From the NCBI GenBank assembly GCA_025738555.1, contig JAOVFP010000015.1, positions 434,001 through 498,000 on the forward strand: a DNA stretch of 64,000 nt, in the 5' to 3' direction. Both the position numbers and the translations under genes were made by a program. Source of the DNA: Cyathus striatus. Its lineage: Eukaryota > Basidiomycota > Agaricomycetes > Agaricales > Nidulariaceae. Positions within the stretch are counted from its first letter, which is position 1, and each line of letters begins with the position of its first letter. The notes below the pieces were generated by a model, which was given only the letters and a program-made list of their open reading frames with translations, searched no databases and had not been told where the DNA came from. Of this stretch, positions 48,471 to 61,194 are shown piece by piece.

Positions 48471-49974
48471 TTAAAAGGGCTGCTCAGCCAAAACTTCAGC
48501 AACCTTTACAACAAGTTCATCCTTGCTCCGTAACTCTGCAGAAAAATATGCATTCAAACCACCAACTCCATTCTCTCTGACAATGCGCCACACCGTATCG
48601 TATGCAGCAGGAGCATCATTCCTCTCAATATAACACACAAAATCGCGTTTCTTCGTGTATACCACCAGGGGGTCGGTACAAGTGAACTTGTCTAATAGCA
48701 CGTCTAACAGCACTGTGAATGGAACCCGTATATTCACTACGACCGGCTTCGGGAAAGGTCCTTTAGGAATGGCAGAGAAGGGTTTGGTGGCACCATGACT
48801 GCGCTCGATGGCCTTTCCGGTTACGAGGTAACGTGCAATTTCGCGGAGGTCGGCAGTAGGGTCTATTCTCGATATGATGCTGCGTTTGAAATATCTCGGG
48901 AACATAGTGACAGTGTTTTCGGGGATAAACGGTTTACAAGTTATCTTGTGTATTTTCCAGTGCGAGCCTATATCCATACGTTACAACGCCCGCTGCTCGA
49001 TGAAAGAAGAAACATACATTGACATTCCCTAGAGCAATACCTGACAACCTGGCACTTGGCACAATTCTTCAACGGAATATCCTTCTTCCCACACGCAGCA
49101 CATGCCTTCTCACTCCTTGGCGCCTCCTCACCATTCCTCCACCTCCCCCACTTCTGAATAACAGCATGAATCTGGGGGCTAATAGCGAACGAAACCTCAG
49201 TCGGCGTGAATCCATTCGCATCAGGCGATTCCAAGTCTGCGCCATACATACACAGCCACTCTGCGTCTTCGTAGTTGTTCGACTCGTACGTGCACGCTAG
49301 AGGCGTTTCACCGTACCGGTTTTGAAAGTTCACATTGGCTCCGAGTTCGAGTAGACGATGAGCCAAAGAACCTTTGCTTGAATCGATGTTCAACTTGAGT
49401 GTATGTTGCACTGCGCGGTGTAGAGCTGTGAGGCCTGCGATATCTGGTACGTCCAGCGGTAGGCCTTTGGAGACGAGGTATTCCAGCGTTTCGTGGTGCT
49501 TGTATTTTTCTGGGTCGGCGTTTGATGGCGTTTGCATTATGCCTGTAGCGAGAATGATGGCGTAGCCCATCTCGTATGGTAATTCCTTGCCGCCTAGGTC
49601 AGGTACCAACTCAGCCTCGAATAACTGCCCACGCATTAGGAAATTCGGGATTAAGAACGAACAATCTCAAAACAATCTCACCGTTTTAACGAGCTCCAAA
49701 TCACCTTTATAGCATGCCTTCCCGAAACCACTAAGGTCATTTACGGAAAAGTATGCAGATCCTACTCAAAACATCAGATATCGTCTTACCATAATGAAAG
49801 GGACCAACCATTGCGGTAAATCTGCTTAACACGAACTCCCTTTCTCATTGATATAAACCCCGGCTGAGCCAGGAACGGCTTCATCTGATCGACATACGTC
49901 TGCACTGTAGGCAGTAAGTAGGCGTCGTTAACACAGCATGTAGATTCTTACTGGGGTAGAGGTGAAGGGGGCAT
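48471..49974 (-). CDS. Ankyrin-repeat / MYND zinc-finger protein, copy B
   Basis: The exons encode YVDQMKPFLAQPGFISMRKG (about 49823-49905), SAYFSVNDLSGFGKACYKGD (about 49683-49765), then LFEAELVPDL through ankyrin repeats (DVPDIAGLTALHRAVQ; NRYGETPLA) to the MYND finger (CAACGKKDIPLKNCAKCQ, YCSRECQ, about 49020-49625). The last exon (48971 to the stop at 48471) adds HWKIHKITCKPF and the domain ending in KVAEVLAEQPF. A first short exon from ATG 49974 (MPPSPLP) is likely but its splice phase did not close, so the exact start is open. The gene is more complete than copy A in the segment after the finger. Confidence 0.8.
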
Positions 49975-50337
49975 GGATGATAACCGAAAAAAAACGTATG
50001 TCGCCACTTCAATACAATGTGACGATCCTGAATGAAGTCATACAAGATAAGCTGATAACTTGACGTCAGAGTCACGCATGTCGAAATTGCGTAGAGAAAG
50101 TGTTTAATTTGTATTTCAATTTGAAAGCAGCAGGATCAACAACAGACTACAGTTCAGAGAATCAATAATGAGTACTACGTGCAGTGATGATCATAGAGTC
50201 AGAAGATAACAATAAGTACGTGCATAAAAAGTGAGAAAATACCAATAAGTAATGCAATGACAAACCATGCAATGAGTAAAAAACGAATCCAACTCCAAGC
50301 AGAGCAATAAAAGAAAACCCAAAGCAAAGCAATCCCA
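49975..50337. other. Spacer between MYND copy B and MAU2
   Basis: This is the common 5'/3' spacer of two minus-strand genes; it is AT-rich and no motif was singled out. Confidence 0.45.
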
Positions 50338-53300
50338 TCACACATCCAAAGCTAAAGGGAGCTTCCGCCTCAACTCGTCATTAACAAGCGCCTGCTTATC
50401 CGCCTCCTCATCATCCCCATACCACCTATGCAAATCTATCACTGATCAATCCCACCATCAACCACAAAGAAAGAAAGAAACATACCGCAAAACCGCTCCC
50501 CAATCCACAACCGTACAGGCACCCCACCCTCTTCTTTACCCTTCCCAGGCGTCCCCGTCATCTTCCCAGGCATCCCACTAGCACCGTTCTTTCCCGTCGC
50601 TGCCCCCTTCCGCGCGCCCAGCCCCAAAGCCAACACCTCTCCCGTCTTAAGCATCGCCATAGCATGCTCAGGACTCGTATGCAAATAATGCGCCGCAATG
50701 AAACACAGCACAAGCAGCCGGAGGTAGTTGTCCTGTGCACGCGTCGAGAGCGATAGGGCCGTTCGTAGATGAGTTCTATAATCGAGTTAGCAAATGAAGA
50801 AAGCTGCAAGAACAATAACATACTTAGAACCTAAAATCCCACTCTCGCCTTCACCCTCCCCAAGACACGCCATCAGAATCTCCCCAACAGCTCCAAGCGT
50901 GCCCCCAAGCCCAAGACACATCCTCACTACCTCGCCACCCTCCTTCCGAATCACTTTCCACTCCTCGCTGCGTGCTTTCCTTTCATCACTACGAGCTTTC
51001 CTGTCCTCGGCGTCGGCTTTCCGTTTCTCATCCTCCCCAGACCAAGATCGGAAAGCACCAATCCGTAACGCAATCAACCCCGTACGCGCAGAAGCATGTA
51101 CATACGTATCTTCTTCCCCCTCCTCATCTTCTTCCTTCTCACCTCCCACTTCGCCCTCTCCTTCCAGTTTCACATCTCCCTTACTCGGCGAAGATGACTG
51201 CGCATCCACATCCATAGGCGACTCCGCACCCTTCCTCGGTGAAGCTCCCTGTCCTTTCCGTGGCGAAGAATCTCCTTTCCTCGGTGAATCCTGTCTTTTA
51301 CTTGACGAAGAACCCCGCGGTCGAGCTAAATGCGCAGCCACCTCGTATCGTTCAGCGGCCTTCCCCACCTCGCCCCGTGCATGTGCCAGCTGCGCATAGA
51401 ATAGCGTCACTCGGCCCGAGTAGCGCCCGAATAAGTTCGTGGAGCGAGTGTGCGATATTAGTGTTGAGAGAGCCTAGAAGTCGTTGTGAGTGGTGTGAAA
51501 CGAGCGAGAATGAATGAATGATGAGAAGGGAGTGAAGAAGGTAGAAAGTGAAGGAAGGTCGAAAGCGAAGAAAGAGAAAGTATGGAGAAGGTCGTAGGAA
51601 CACGGGGGTATGGACTACGATGGAGAGAAGAGCTAGAAGACAATGGGGACGGGAAGCTAAAACAATGGCAACGGAGTTGAAGAAACACAAGAAAGGCGAA
51701 GAACAATACAGAAAACACAAACGTACCTTCTCAACCTCCCCAAACTCAGACCTCATCATCGCAACCTACCAGCCCAGGAATCAGCCCACATCCTACAAAA
51801 TATCAAAAAGAAAAACATACAGAAACCAACTCGCACAAAAGCTCCGCCTTAATACACGCTGTCCTTCTATCAAGTTCACGGATAGTGTCGGAAGATGTCC
51901 AACGGGATACTAAGCGAGTAGAAAGTCAGTAAAGATAAATATAAGACAGTATAAAAGGTAGAGGAAGGAATGAAAAGATGGGATACGAGTAGCCAGAAAC
52001 AATCCACGTACCAGTGACTTTCCCAACCCCACCTTCCCTTTCAATAACCCCGACGCCTTCAGCAGCGAAAACCCTCTTCTTAGGGTTCCTACCCACCGGA
52101 TCGCGCTTCGCCTGTGCGCTGAGCAAGAATACAAGGAGGTAGAGTATACGTGGGTGGGTTAGTTGGATGTGCAGTGGTTGGGTTTGTGATAAATTAATCT
52201 GGGAAGGCGTTAGTATCAATTATATATGTAGGGAGGGAGTAAAGAAAAGGAAGGAATGGGAAAGTATGAGAGAATGAGAGAAGAAAGAACGAACCTTAAC
52301 AATCCCATCCCCACCCAGACTCTCCAACCCACCCGAATCCAATAGCGCATGGAGCTCTCTAAGGTACACCGCTGCGTTAGGCGTATCACCCGCGTATGTA
52401 TGATACAGAACGGTAAGAACGAGGAGATGGATTAAGAGTGCTGTTTCTGCTTTCGACTTGGGCTTTAATTTTGATGCAGGTTGCGGTGCGGAAGTCGGTT
52501 TGGGATCAGCTTTAGAGGAAGGTTTGGTATCCTTCGAGATAGGTTTGGCGTCCTTCGAGGTAGGCTTGGCATCGAGTTTCGAGATGGGTTTCGTATCTCC
52601 CTTCGAGATAGGTTTGACATCCTTCGAGGAGGGTTTGGCGTCCTTCGTGGTAGGCTTCCCACCATCCCCCGCTAACTGCGCATCATCTTTCCCCTTCCCC
52701 ATCGCAATATCAACACCAAACACCCCCTCCGCATCCTTTACAGCCGCACCCACCTCCGCCCACCTGCCAAACGTAACCAATACACGCACACGGAGAACAT
52801 GCGTGAGGAGCACAATCTCCCTATGCGCATTGCGCGTTGCAAGGGATTGCAGGGTGTGTATTGCGCTTAGTGCCTTTATGCCTGCCGTCGAAGTGGAAGA
52901 AAAAGAAGACGTTGACGTAGAAGGGAACGAGGTAGACGAGGAAGAGAATTCATCCAAATACGCATTCACGAGACCCAAATGCGTCGTATACACCATCCAC
53001 GCTGGATCACTTGGCATATAAAACGTCGTAAGCAATCTCTTGAGTGAGGTAGTTATCTTTCTCGGGTTCGCTCTCGATGAAGGGAGGAGCGTGGAGAGGT
53101 GTGTTAGGTGGGGGGTGTACAGTCGTAATTTCGGATGCTATTCCACAAGTCAGCTTCAACGACGAGGAAAGAAGGAAAGAGAGAAACAAACCTTCTGAGC
53201 AATCATCAAAGCCTTCATAATACCCTTCTCCACCTCCCCCTCAACCGCACCCCTCGTCGTCTCATCCACCCTATCCAATCCCAAAATCCTCAGCCCTATC

Positions 53301-53617
53301 TCGACCAAGGCAGTCCAAGCGCGGCATTCGACGTCCCTATCGACAGGTAACGAGAGACACTTATGCAGTGCGATACGTGCGAGGTGTAACGACCTCGCAT
53401 GATGCGATGTTCCAGGAGGCTGCACGAGCAGCGCCGGGAGCGCAAGAAGGAGCTGAGGCGTCGGGAGTGGGGCAGGGCCAGAGCTTACCACCGTCCCCCC
53501 TTCTGCCTTAACTTGCTGGGCGAGAGAAGGAGACTGGGGAGACGAAGACGGAGTAATGATACGTTGTCGTTTGAGTGGGCGCGGGCTGTCTGTCGACGTG
53601 GAAGGGTGCTTGCTCAT
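50338..53617 (-). CDS. mau2: MAU2/SCC4-type cohesin loading factor
   Basis: Eight exons start at ATG 53615-53617 and end at TGA 50338-50340. Exon 1 encodes SKHPSTSTDSPRPLKRQRII and ends MIAQK at 53192; exon 2 (from 53137) begins HPKLRLYTPHLTHLSTLL and carries RLLTTFYMPSDPAWMVYTTH. Later exons give HPRILYLLVFLLSAQAKRDP with VGRNPKKRVFAAEGVGVIER, ELDRRTACIKAELLCELVS, SHTRSTNLFGRYSGRVTLFY, THLRTALSLSTRAQDNYLRL and a C-terminus ending KLPLALDV. The TPR-like helical repeats and order match MAU2, the partner of SCC2/NIPBL that loads cohesin on chromatin in the nucleus. Odd features are a Lys/Ser/Pro repeat insertion in exon 2 and an acidic/charged insertion in exon 6. Degenerate pieces of this gene lie at 38.0-38.9 and 40.2-40.8 kb. 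Confidence 0.88.
52478..52665 (-). repeat. 21-bp coding repeat in MAU2 (7-residue SKDxKPx unit)
   Basis: About eight head-to-tail units of a 21-base sequence encode variants of S-K-D-x-K-P-x inside exon 2. The unit count is a whole-codon multiple, so the frame is kept. The region is absent from the degenerate copy at 38 kb, where this part of exon 2 is deleted. Confidence 0.8.
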
Positions 53618-54257
53618 CGTGGGTGACGATGAAGACCGGACGGGCGCGTGAATCGTGTGATGGAGTGAATGGAAGGTAATGAGTGTGGGCGTGTCACACT
53701 GGGTGTTGTGACAAAGCGCGTTTTTTTGTTTCGAGTTGTTTGTGGTTGTGTCACATGGAGGCGCTTTGGCTTTGTTCTGTGAACGAGTCATTGTCATTAA
53801 TTCAATTGTATATTGTCGCAACGTTTAATGTTAACATGTCGACGTTTCAACTTTCATAAGTTTCTAAGTAATCACACGTTGGAAAACGTCACTGAGATTC
53901 ATATGTTCAGAACTCAACTTATCACCAACACAACATACCAAATACAACATTATCAAGTATACACCCGTTTTGAAAGGTTTACGACCACTAAATGTCGATT
54001 TGGATGAGAAATAAACTAGCATAATTGAAGAGAAGTGAACGAGCAGATAACGCGAGAGCGCAACATGATCGTGTTGCGTATCGGAAGTACAAGACTGTCG
54101 AAGATGAAAGAAGGCATACGAGCAGGAGCCAGACCCGGGAGGTCACAGTTTGGTCAACTACAAATATACGTTAATACATTTTGCAAAAATCATGACTGCA
54201 GTTTTTTATGCAAGACCCTGTGAAGCGGCAATTTTACACACAAGACTATGTGACTTG

Positions 54258-55692
54258 ACGGGTCTATACGAGAATGAAAACAAAAACTTCGGTTCCGAAC
54301 GGGAGCCGAAGATTTAAGTCTTATCAAGCCGGTGCTGCACCGACATTCCGTTGGCTCGCCGGAATCTTAGAGGAGAGCCCGCACTTACGTAATACGTGTG
54401 CACCTTTGCGCACTGTGGCGCAGCGTCGGCGAGCGCATCTGCTCGTAGGTATCCCGCCTTGATCTCCCCGCTTCTTCTTCTTCTTTTTCTTCAATTTGTT
54501 TATTGTCTGCAGAGCAGCCATGTATCTCCCGCTGATGAAGCATATACTATACTAAAAATGGAAAATATAATAATTACTTGATGCAAACGAGGGTGTTGTG
54601 GATATAGCAGTATTCAACTGCTCTAGTTTGTGTTGTCGTCCTTCTATCATTTCTTTCTCTTATATACTTCTGTTGCAGCTGTGCTGCTTGAATATCACGC
54701 AACTTATTTTAATTCATACGGAAAGGAAGGAAATCGAAGTAAGTAGAATACTCTCAATTTTTCTACATTCGAGAAGAACACATTCGAATATTCTAGTCTA
54801 AGTGCTCACTATACGTATATATAAAGTCATGTGTAGAAATTCGGAATCAATCTCTTTACGCACCATAATTACTCTGTCAGACTTTGACAACTGTAAATAG
54901 AACTCGACTTGAGGCTTTGCGCTAAGTCTTATGCTGTCGCTGAAAAGAGCATTTTTGTATAGTTGTCTACTCGCTATTACATACTATTGTTAGTATTGTC
55001 GATTACAACGGTCATTCTAGTCGGCGGTAGCTTGTAATTGTGATGCTAGAAATACATATTATCATCATATACACTACATCATGATGAATAGAACATTATT
55101 TTCTCTTTGTTGGCTCAATTATTTCATGTGTTATAATTGCCAATATCGTGTTTGAAACGTAGCTTATTGCGCTGTCAAAAGCATTCATCACTTCCTATCT
55201 CATATTTTTATACTTGTTCTTTTCATGTTTCCCGCGTTCTATTAATTCTGCATTATCAAGATTCATTGCAACACAATACTGTCAGGGCGCTAGACTCGCA
55301 TGCGGCATCACAATTATCATAGGCATCACATGCAGACGCTTTGGGTTTGGTCTGGCGCGGATATTGGTGTTTGTTAGCGTGATAAAATTCATTTTCACAT
55401 TAAATAGGGGGTCCAATTTATATATGTATGTTAAACGTGCTCGTATGGTACCAATAAGTATGGGTAAAATAGGTTAAAAATATGGTATGCTGACGCTCTT
55501 GCACGCCGTGTGAAATTTTGAAGGGCGCATCACGGTGCTTAATAATCCCGCTGCTTACTGCTCCCTTTCCGAGCCCGTCAAACCAGACCGAAAGGTATGG
55601 CGTTAGCCGACCGCAATCCCGTTATCACACATTATCTGCTTAGCAACAATTCGGAACCGAAGTTTTTGTTTTCTTTCTCGTCAAGGCCCGTG
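54258..55692. mobile_element. Probable non-autonomous DNA element with ~45-bp TIRs
   Basis: AAAACAAAAACTTCGGTTCC at 54278-54297 is repeated in reverse complement at 55652-55671. The match extends outward through ACGAGAAWG and ACGGGYCT. No transposase was found. Exact ends and target duplication were not resolved. Confidence 0.6.
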
Positions 55693-55827
55693 ACTTGACA
55701 TAAAAGAAGACTCGCAAGTATATAAATAACGTAACATAGCTTCTAGCACGTAATCTCGCTACTGAAATTAATGCATAAGAGGAAAACCTGAATCCTCTTC
55801 AGTAATCACTTGATTGTTTTTCCCAAT

Positions 55828-55876
55828 GTCCCATGTACGCAAAGTGAATATCGCTTATCGATATTCACTTTACGTA
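55828..55876. other. Near-perfect hairpin
   Basis: The arm TGTACGCAAAGTGAATATCG is followed, after CTTAT, by its reverse complement with one mismatch. Flanking sequence is unremarkable. It could be a small MITE relic or a structural element. Confidence 0.6.
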
Positions 55877-58858
55877 CATTAGATCATGCGAATAATTGTT
55901 AGAATGGCCCTTTGGAATTGCAGAACCTATCGAAATATCCTGAGCACACGAAGGTGTCAAGTTTGGGGGTAATGAAAAACTGCAATATGATTCGTTTATA
56001 TGGAAAACTCTTGTTTGGATAGTCTATATTGGATGCACCGGATTCAATCAGGTTCTCTCGTGTATATAATTGGATACCAAAGCGATCCATTTTAGGTGTG
56101 ATCTAATATTAGACACCCGCATTGAGTGGAGCTATTGGACATATATTGCATGTTTCGCGGCGATCTTCTACTATATGGCCTAATACATCAACCATGTTAT
56201 GTTATTATCAATTCGTCACACTTGCTGATCTCGGATCTACCCGTGAACAAGCTAAAGGGTGCACCACACTCGCCCGAAAAAGTAACATCTAAGGGAATGA
56301 AATAATTGCAACTTTCGGCGACTCCTTGTATGTATACCATGTAACCACGCTGACGACGCACCACGGTTACTTATCAAACCCCCGAACTGAGTCGACATAA
56401 TATGACTTCTCAAAATTCTCATCCTCATTGATCTTCCAACCATTCTTTCGGGGCTACATATACCGTAGTGATGTCTAATATTAATTCACGAACGACAAGC
56501 TGTTCTCGCCAGAAGGCCGCCTAAAGGCTCCGAGAAAAAGCAGCTCGGAGGCAGCTTCTCGAGCTCTTCCGCTTCCGATATGTATATCTCTATATACCAA
56601 TATTTGCGTAAAGCAATGCATGATCTCGACATGTAGTGAGAGTCTGAGAACGTCTATTCAACCCTTTGTCCATACCTACCCATAAGCCAACCCTTTCACT
56701 GCTATACCGATTAATATCAACAGTCATGAGCAATGATAGCTTTCTTCCCCCTGTAGAGCAGCCCAATCCGAAGCGTAGCATAAGATTCTGGGGAGTGTTC
56801 ATTGCAATAACTGTATCTGCATTTACGTCGGCTCTCGATCTAGTGCGTGCATTTCCGTCTTACGGGGTATAGTAGACAAATTTAATCCATGTAGACCGCG
56901 GTTTCGACTGCCCTTCCAAAGATAACCAACGACCTGCATGGTTCACAGTTCATATGGGTTCCGTCGGCCTATGCTCTATCCTCAACAGCATTTCTTCCAA
57001 CGAGCGGGGGCCTTGCTCAGGTATCTATTTCTTGATATACACTCACACTCGCTAAATATACTGTTATACTAGGTATTTGGTAGAAGATCTGTCATGCTCG
57101 TCGGTATATTTCTCTTTGCACTCGGAAGTGCAATGTGTGGAGCTGCACCTTCCATGAATTTCTTAATTGCTGCAAGAAGTAAGTACTTGGATATCGCCAC
57201 TAGTAAAAATCTATAGTTCTCTGACATTATCTATGATATGTAGCTATTCAAGGTCTTGGAGCGGGCGCAGTGACTTCACTCACCCAAATTATTCTCTCCG
57301 ACATAACTACTCTTCAAGAGCGTGGGACATTTTACGGGTTTATAGCCCTGTGGGTATACAAACTCGTCTTATCTCAATAGGAGGATCTTATGACGTATTA
57401 GTGCATGGGCTCTGGCTTCTTTTACTGGACCCGTAATCGGTGGTGCACTTGCTGAAAGAGGTGTATGGAGATGGCTTTTCTGTAAGTGTAACTCGTTTCC
57501 TCAAATTATTAATTTACGTTGAGTGCCCTGTACAGACCTTAACCTCTTCACTTCAGCTATTTCTGCAATCCTCGTCACAGCATTTTTACGTCTAAAGAAG
57601 CCCGAAGGTACGATAAAAGAAAAGGTGAAAAAAATAGACTGGGTGTAAGTCGTGAATTGTTTGATACCCCATTATTTATCATCTCATTAATGTTGCTCTG
57701 AAGCGGAAATCTTCTCGTTATTGCATCTTCAGCTGCTTGTATGATTGCACTTACTTGGGGAGGAGTAGTTTTTCCCTGGGAATCTGCAAGAGTATTGGTT
57801 CCACTCATTCTAGGACTCGTTGGATTAATCCTCGCCTTTTGTTACGAGGCAGTAATTTCCAAACATCCCATTGTAAGTAGTAGAGTATGGCTAAATGACA
57901 CGTTGTTCCAATGCTGTGACGACCTAGATCCCATTTTCGCTAATGTCAACCATAACAGGATTAAGCGGGTGAGTTGTATAATCGTAATAAATAAATAAAA
58001 TAAAATATTACTCACTTCCCTTGCTTATAACTAAGATACATACAAACCTTCCTTACTGCTGTCGTCCTCGTTGGTATCGTATGTGAGAAAATATGTTATA
58101 AATTGTTGTTTCAATAATTATTAACATACTACACAGATTATCTTCCGGTCTATTTCCAGGCATGCAAAGGATCATCCCCTGTTGGATCAGCAGTGACTAG
58201 CTTTGGCTTAGGATTTGTTCTTACCCCATGCAATATAATAGCTGGAATAACGATTTCGAAGTCACAACGGTATCGGCCTCAGATATGGCTAGGATGGGTA
58301 CCCATTATGATCGGGTTTGGCTTGTTAAGCACCCTTCATGCAGATAGCCACAGAGCTTCGTCAATTGGCCTTGAAGCTATAGTTGGAGTCGGTTTGGGGA
58401 TCATGACTACGGCCACATACTTCCCGGTACTGGCGCCTTTACACACTTCCGAGAATGCTCAGGCTTTGGCGTTATTCACGTTTGCCAGAAATTTTGGTCA
58501 AGTTAGTACTGTAGTTAGTATCTGGATATATTACTCATCGTTATCTCCAGGTCTGGGGATTGACTATTAGTGCAGCTGCACTTCAGAATTACCTATCCAG
58601 TCATCTTCCTATAGAATTTCAAGAAATCTTTCCTGGAGGGACTCCGGAAGCATACTCTATTATACCTGTTATTTCAACATTCCCTACAGATACCGCTACA
58701 GCCGTCAGGGTAGCATTTGCAGGCGGAATGTCAAGAATATGGGAAGTACTTCTTGGTGGGGCTACTAGATTTTGACGTTGCCCGTATTTTGACGTTGCCA
58801 GTGAGGCAACGTCACGCAACGCCAGCAACGTCACGGCAACGCCAGGCAACGTCACATC

Positions 58859-60667
58859 TATGACGCTCCGTTTGATCAAAAAATAACCGTGCCGTAGTTC
58901 GGCTGCCGTAGCAAAGGGGGTGCCGTAGCATTGGACATTTCGTGTTTTTTCTAGCCAATTCTTATGTTTTCAGTATTAATATATGTTCTATGATATACTT
59001 CCACTATCATGACAAAAATATATGCCGGAAAAAGTCTTTTTTAAGGTTGTTTCACGTGCGAAGGTTGTTTTCCCACGCTTATTGACCGTGCGGAGACTCT
59101 TCAGTAAGACCCACAGAAGTGATAGGAATGCAAGCTGATTGTATATTGCATTAGGAGTATAAAAAATCTCACATTATAGTTACTAAATAATAGTACTTAA
59201 CTCGTTTTTTATAATGTGTTCGGTTGCCGTAGCATTGATCTTTTCTTTTCTTTTTCAACTATTTCCTATATTTTCAACATTGTTACATAGTGTATGTTAT
59301 AGATACTATATTATATTGAAACTTGACACCTTAAATTGTCCTAAAAGTGTCGTTTTCTCATGTTATGTCTCATACGAAGGCTGGTTTCCCACGCTTGTTC
59401 AATGCGCAGAAACATCAACAATATTTACCAGACCCCAAATACAAGTAATTTGTACATCATGAACGTTATAAAAAACGAGTTAAGTACTATTATTTAGTAG
59501 CTATGGTGTGGGATTTTTTGGGCTCCTGGGGCAATGTGCGGTCGGTTGGCGTTCTGGTCGCTTCTGTGGGTCGGTAGACTTGATGAATGTGCCGGGGTGT
59601 GTTGGTGGGCTGACTCGTGTGGGTCTTTATCTGTATAGTGTCAATTCTTCGACTCAGGGAGCCATGGGGAGAGAATTTAATTGAGCAAATTAAGTTAAAA
59701 CATATATTTCAGATCGATTTCAGGCCATATAGTTGCAATAATTAGTTCCTATACACCACATAGATGGTACGTCGTTACACATATGAATAAGAGTTTAAAA
59801 AAATGGAGAGAAAGATAAAGTTTAGAGACTAAACTAACTTATTCCATATGAGAGTTACACCAAGTACTCGGGGTATTGTAAATTCGTTGAACTTAAAGCT
59901 TGGGTGGCTAGCCGCTGGATGATTGATAAGGTAGTGTGGGAAATATTGTTGAACAAAATATTTTGTGAAATAACATAGCTTCTGGGTCTATTTAACATTA
60001 CCTCATTGTTATTATAAAATTCAGAGACGTTTATATTGATATTGACCCCTCAAATTCCCCTCAAAGTCTCCGAGTTTCATGTTGTTTCGTATAAGAAGGT
60101 TATTTTCCCGCACTTGCTTAATGTGCCAGGACTTCAATATTTGTTAAGCCGGTATATAAGTAAAATATACCTCGTGGATATTATAAAAAGCGAATTATGA
60201 ACTATGTTGTAACGATTATAAAATCGCATATTTTATACTAGTAATGCTAATGATGAGCCAAACAATATACTTTCATTTTAGCCACGTCTCTGGGTCAATT
60301 GCTTAATGAAGGTGGAATATGTTGAAAATTCGACTTTTGTAAGTCTTTAGGTACGACATAGAAGTAGATTAACTCAATTTTATAACATTCTTGCATTTAT
60401 AATACTGCCTAGCAAGTATTACTGAAGAGTCTCCGCACGGTCAATAAGCGTGGGAAAACGACCTTCACACGTGAAACAACCTTAAAAAAAGACTTTTCAG
60501 GCGTATATTTTCGTCATAATAGTGGAAGTATATCATAGAACATATATTAATACTGAAAACATAAGAATTGGCTAGAAAAAACACGAAATGTCCAATGCTA
60601 CGGCACCCCCTTTGCTACGGCAGCCGAACTACGGCACGGTTATTTTTTGATCAAACGGAGCGTCATA
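58859..60667. mobile_element. Nested element, 1.8 kb, ~250-bp TIRs
   Basis: It starts TATGACGCTCCGTTTGATC, and its right end is the inverse. Similarity of the ends extends to about 59108 and from about 60418. CACATC flanks both sides (58853-58858, 60668-60673). TGCCGTAG is repeated three times near each end. No open frame of a transposase was seen. It sits within the subterminal repeats of the larger element. Confidence 0.88.
59108..59575. repeat. Inverted repeat (~108-bp arms) inside the nested element
   Basis: The arms at about 59108-59214 and 59467-59573 are reverse complements, with the most conserved part TACTAAATAATAGTACTTAA. Many differences are T in the left arm where the inverted right arm has C. 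Confidence 0.75.
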
Positions 60668-61194
60668 CACATCAGCCAGTGATCAATCACACCCTCGCTA
60701 ATCAATTCTCCCGCCCTTCCCTTTGCATTTTCACACGCATATCACCATTGCCCGCCTCCCACTCATTATTTCCCACACCTCCGCTCTCACTTTTTATACT
60801 TTTATTACATTTCCCTTAATCAAAAACAGAGTCTACTATTTATAATACAACATATTATTACCTATTTCACCAAGGATGGAACATATTACAGTAGAAGATT
60901 ATTTAAAACTGTCTCTGATTCACATGTTGAATAGCTTTATCCTCTTCATTAAATAGTGAAATATTGTTTAGTACATATATCATAATATGTATTGGATAAT
61001 GCAAAAATAATCGAAGAAAATGATAAAGAATTGACCTAGAAAATAAGACAATACTTGCTCACTGTTGAGCATGATGACAAGTGTGATGTGTTGCCGCGGC
61101 GATGAGGTCCGAGGAAGGGTACTTGATGGAGTGATAGATGGGATCAATATTGTGTACAAATATAAATGGGAAGCGGAGGGCGCGGGAAACATTG

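Larger units (their letters stand above)
53618..56725. other. Gene-poor stretch with an inverted-repeat element
   Basis: The first 200 bases are the MAU2 promoter, with part kept upstream of the fragment at 40.2 kb. An element with inverted ends lies at about 54258-55692 (separate entry), and a strong hairpin at 55828-55876. Nothing else was supported before the MFS start. Confidence 0.5.

Noticed and set aside
50794..51399. Plus-strand open frame antisense to MAU2 exon 6
   Set aside because: The minus-strand reading matches the conserved MAU2 order; the plus reading is Ser/Pro low complexity.
52458..53021. Plus-strand open frame antisense to MAU2
   Set aside because: It is the mirror of conserved MAU2 exon 2 and its 21-bp repeats.
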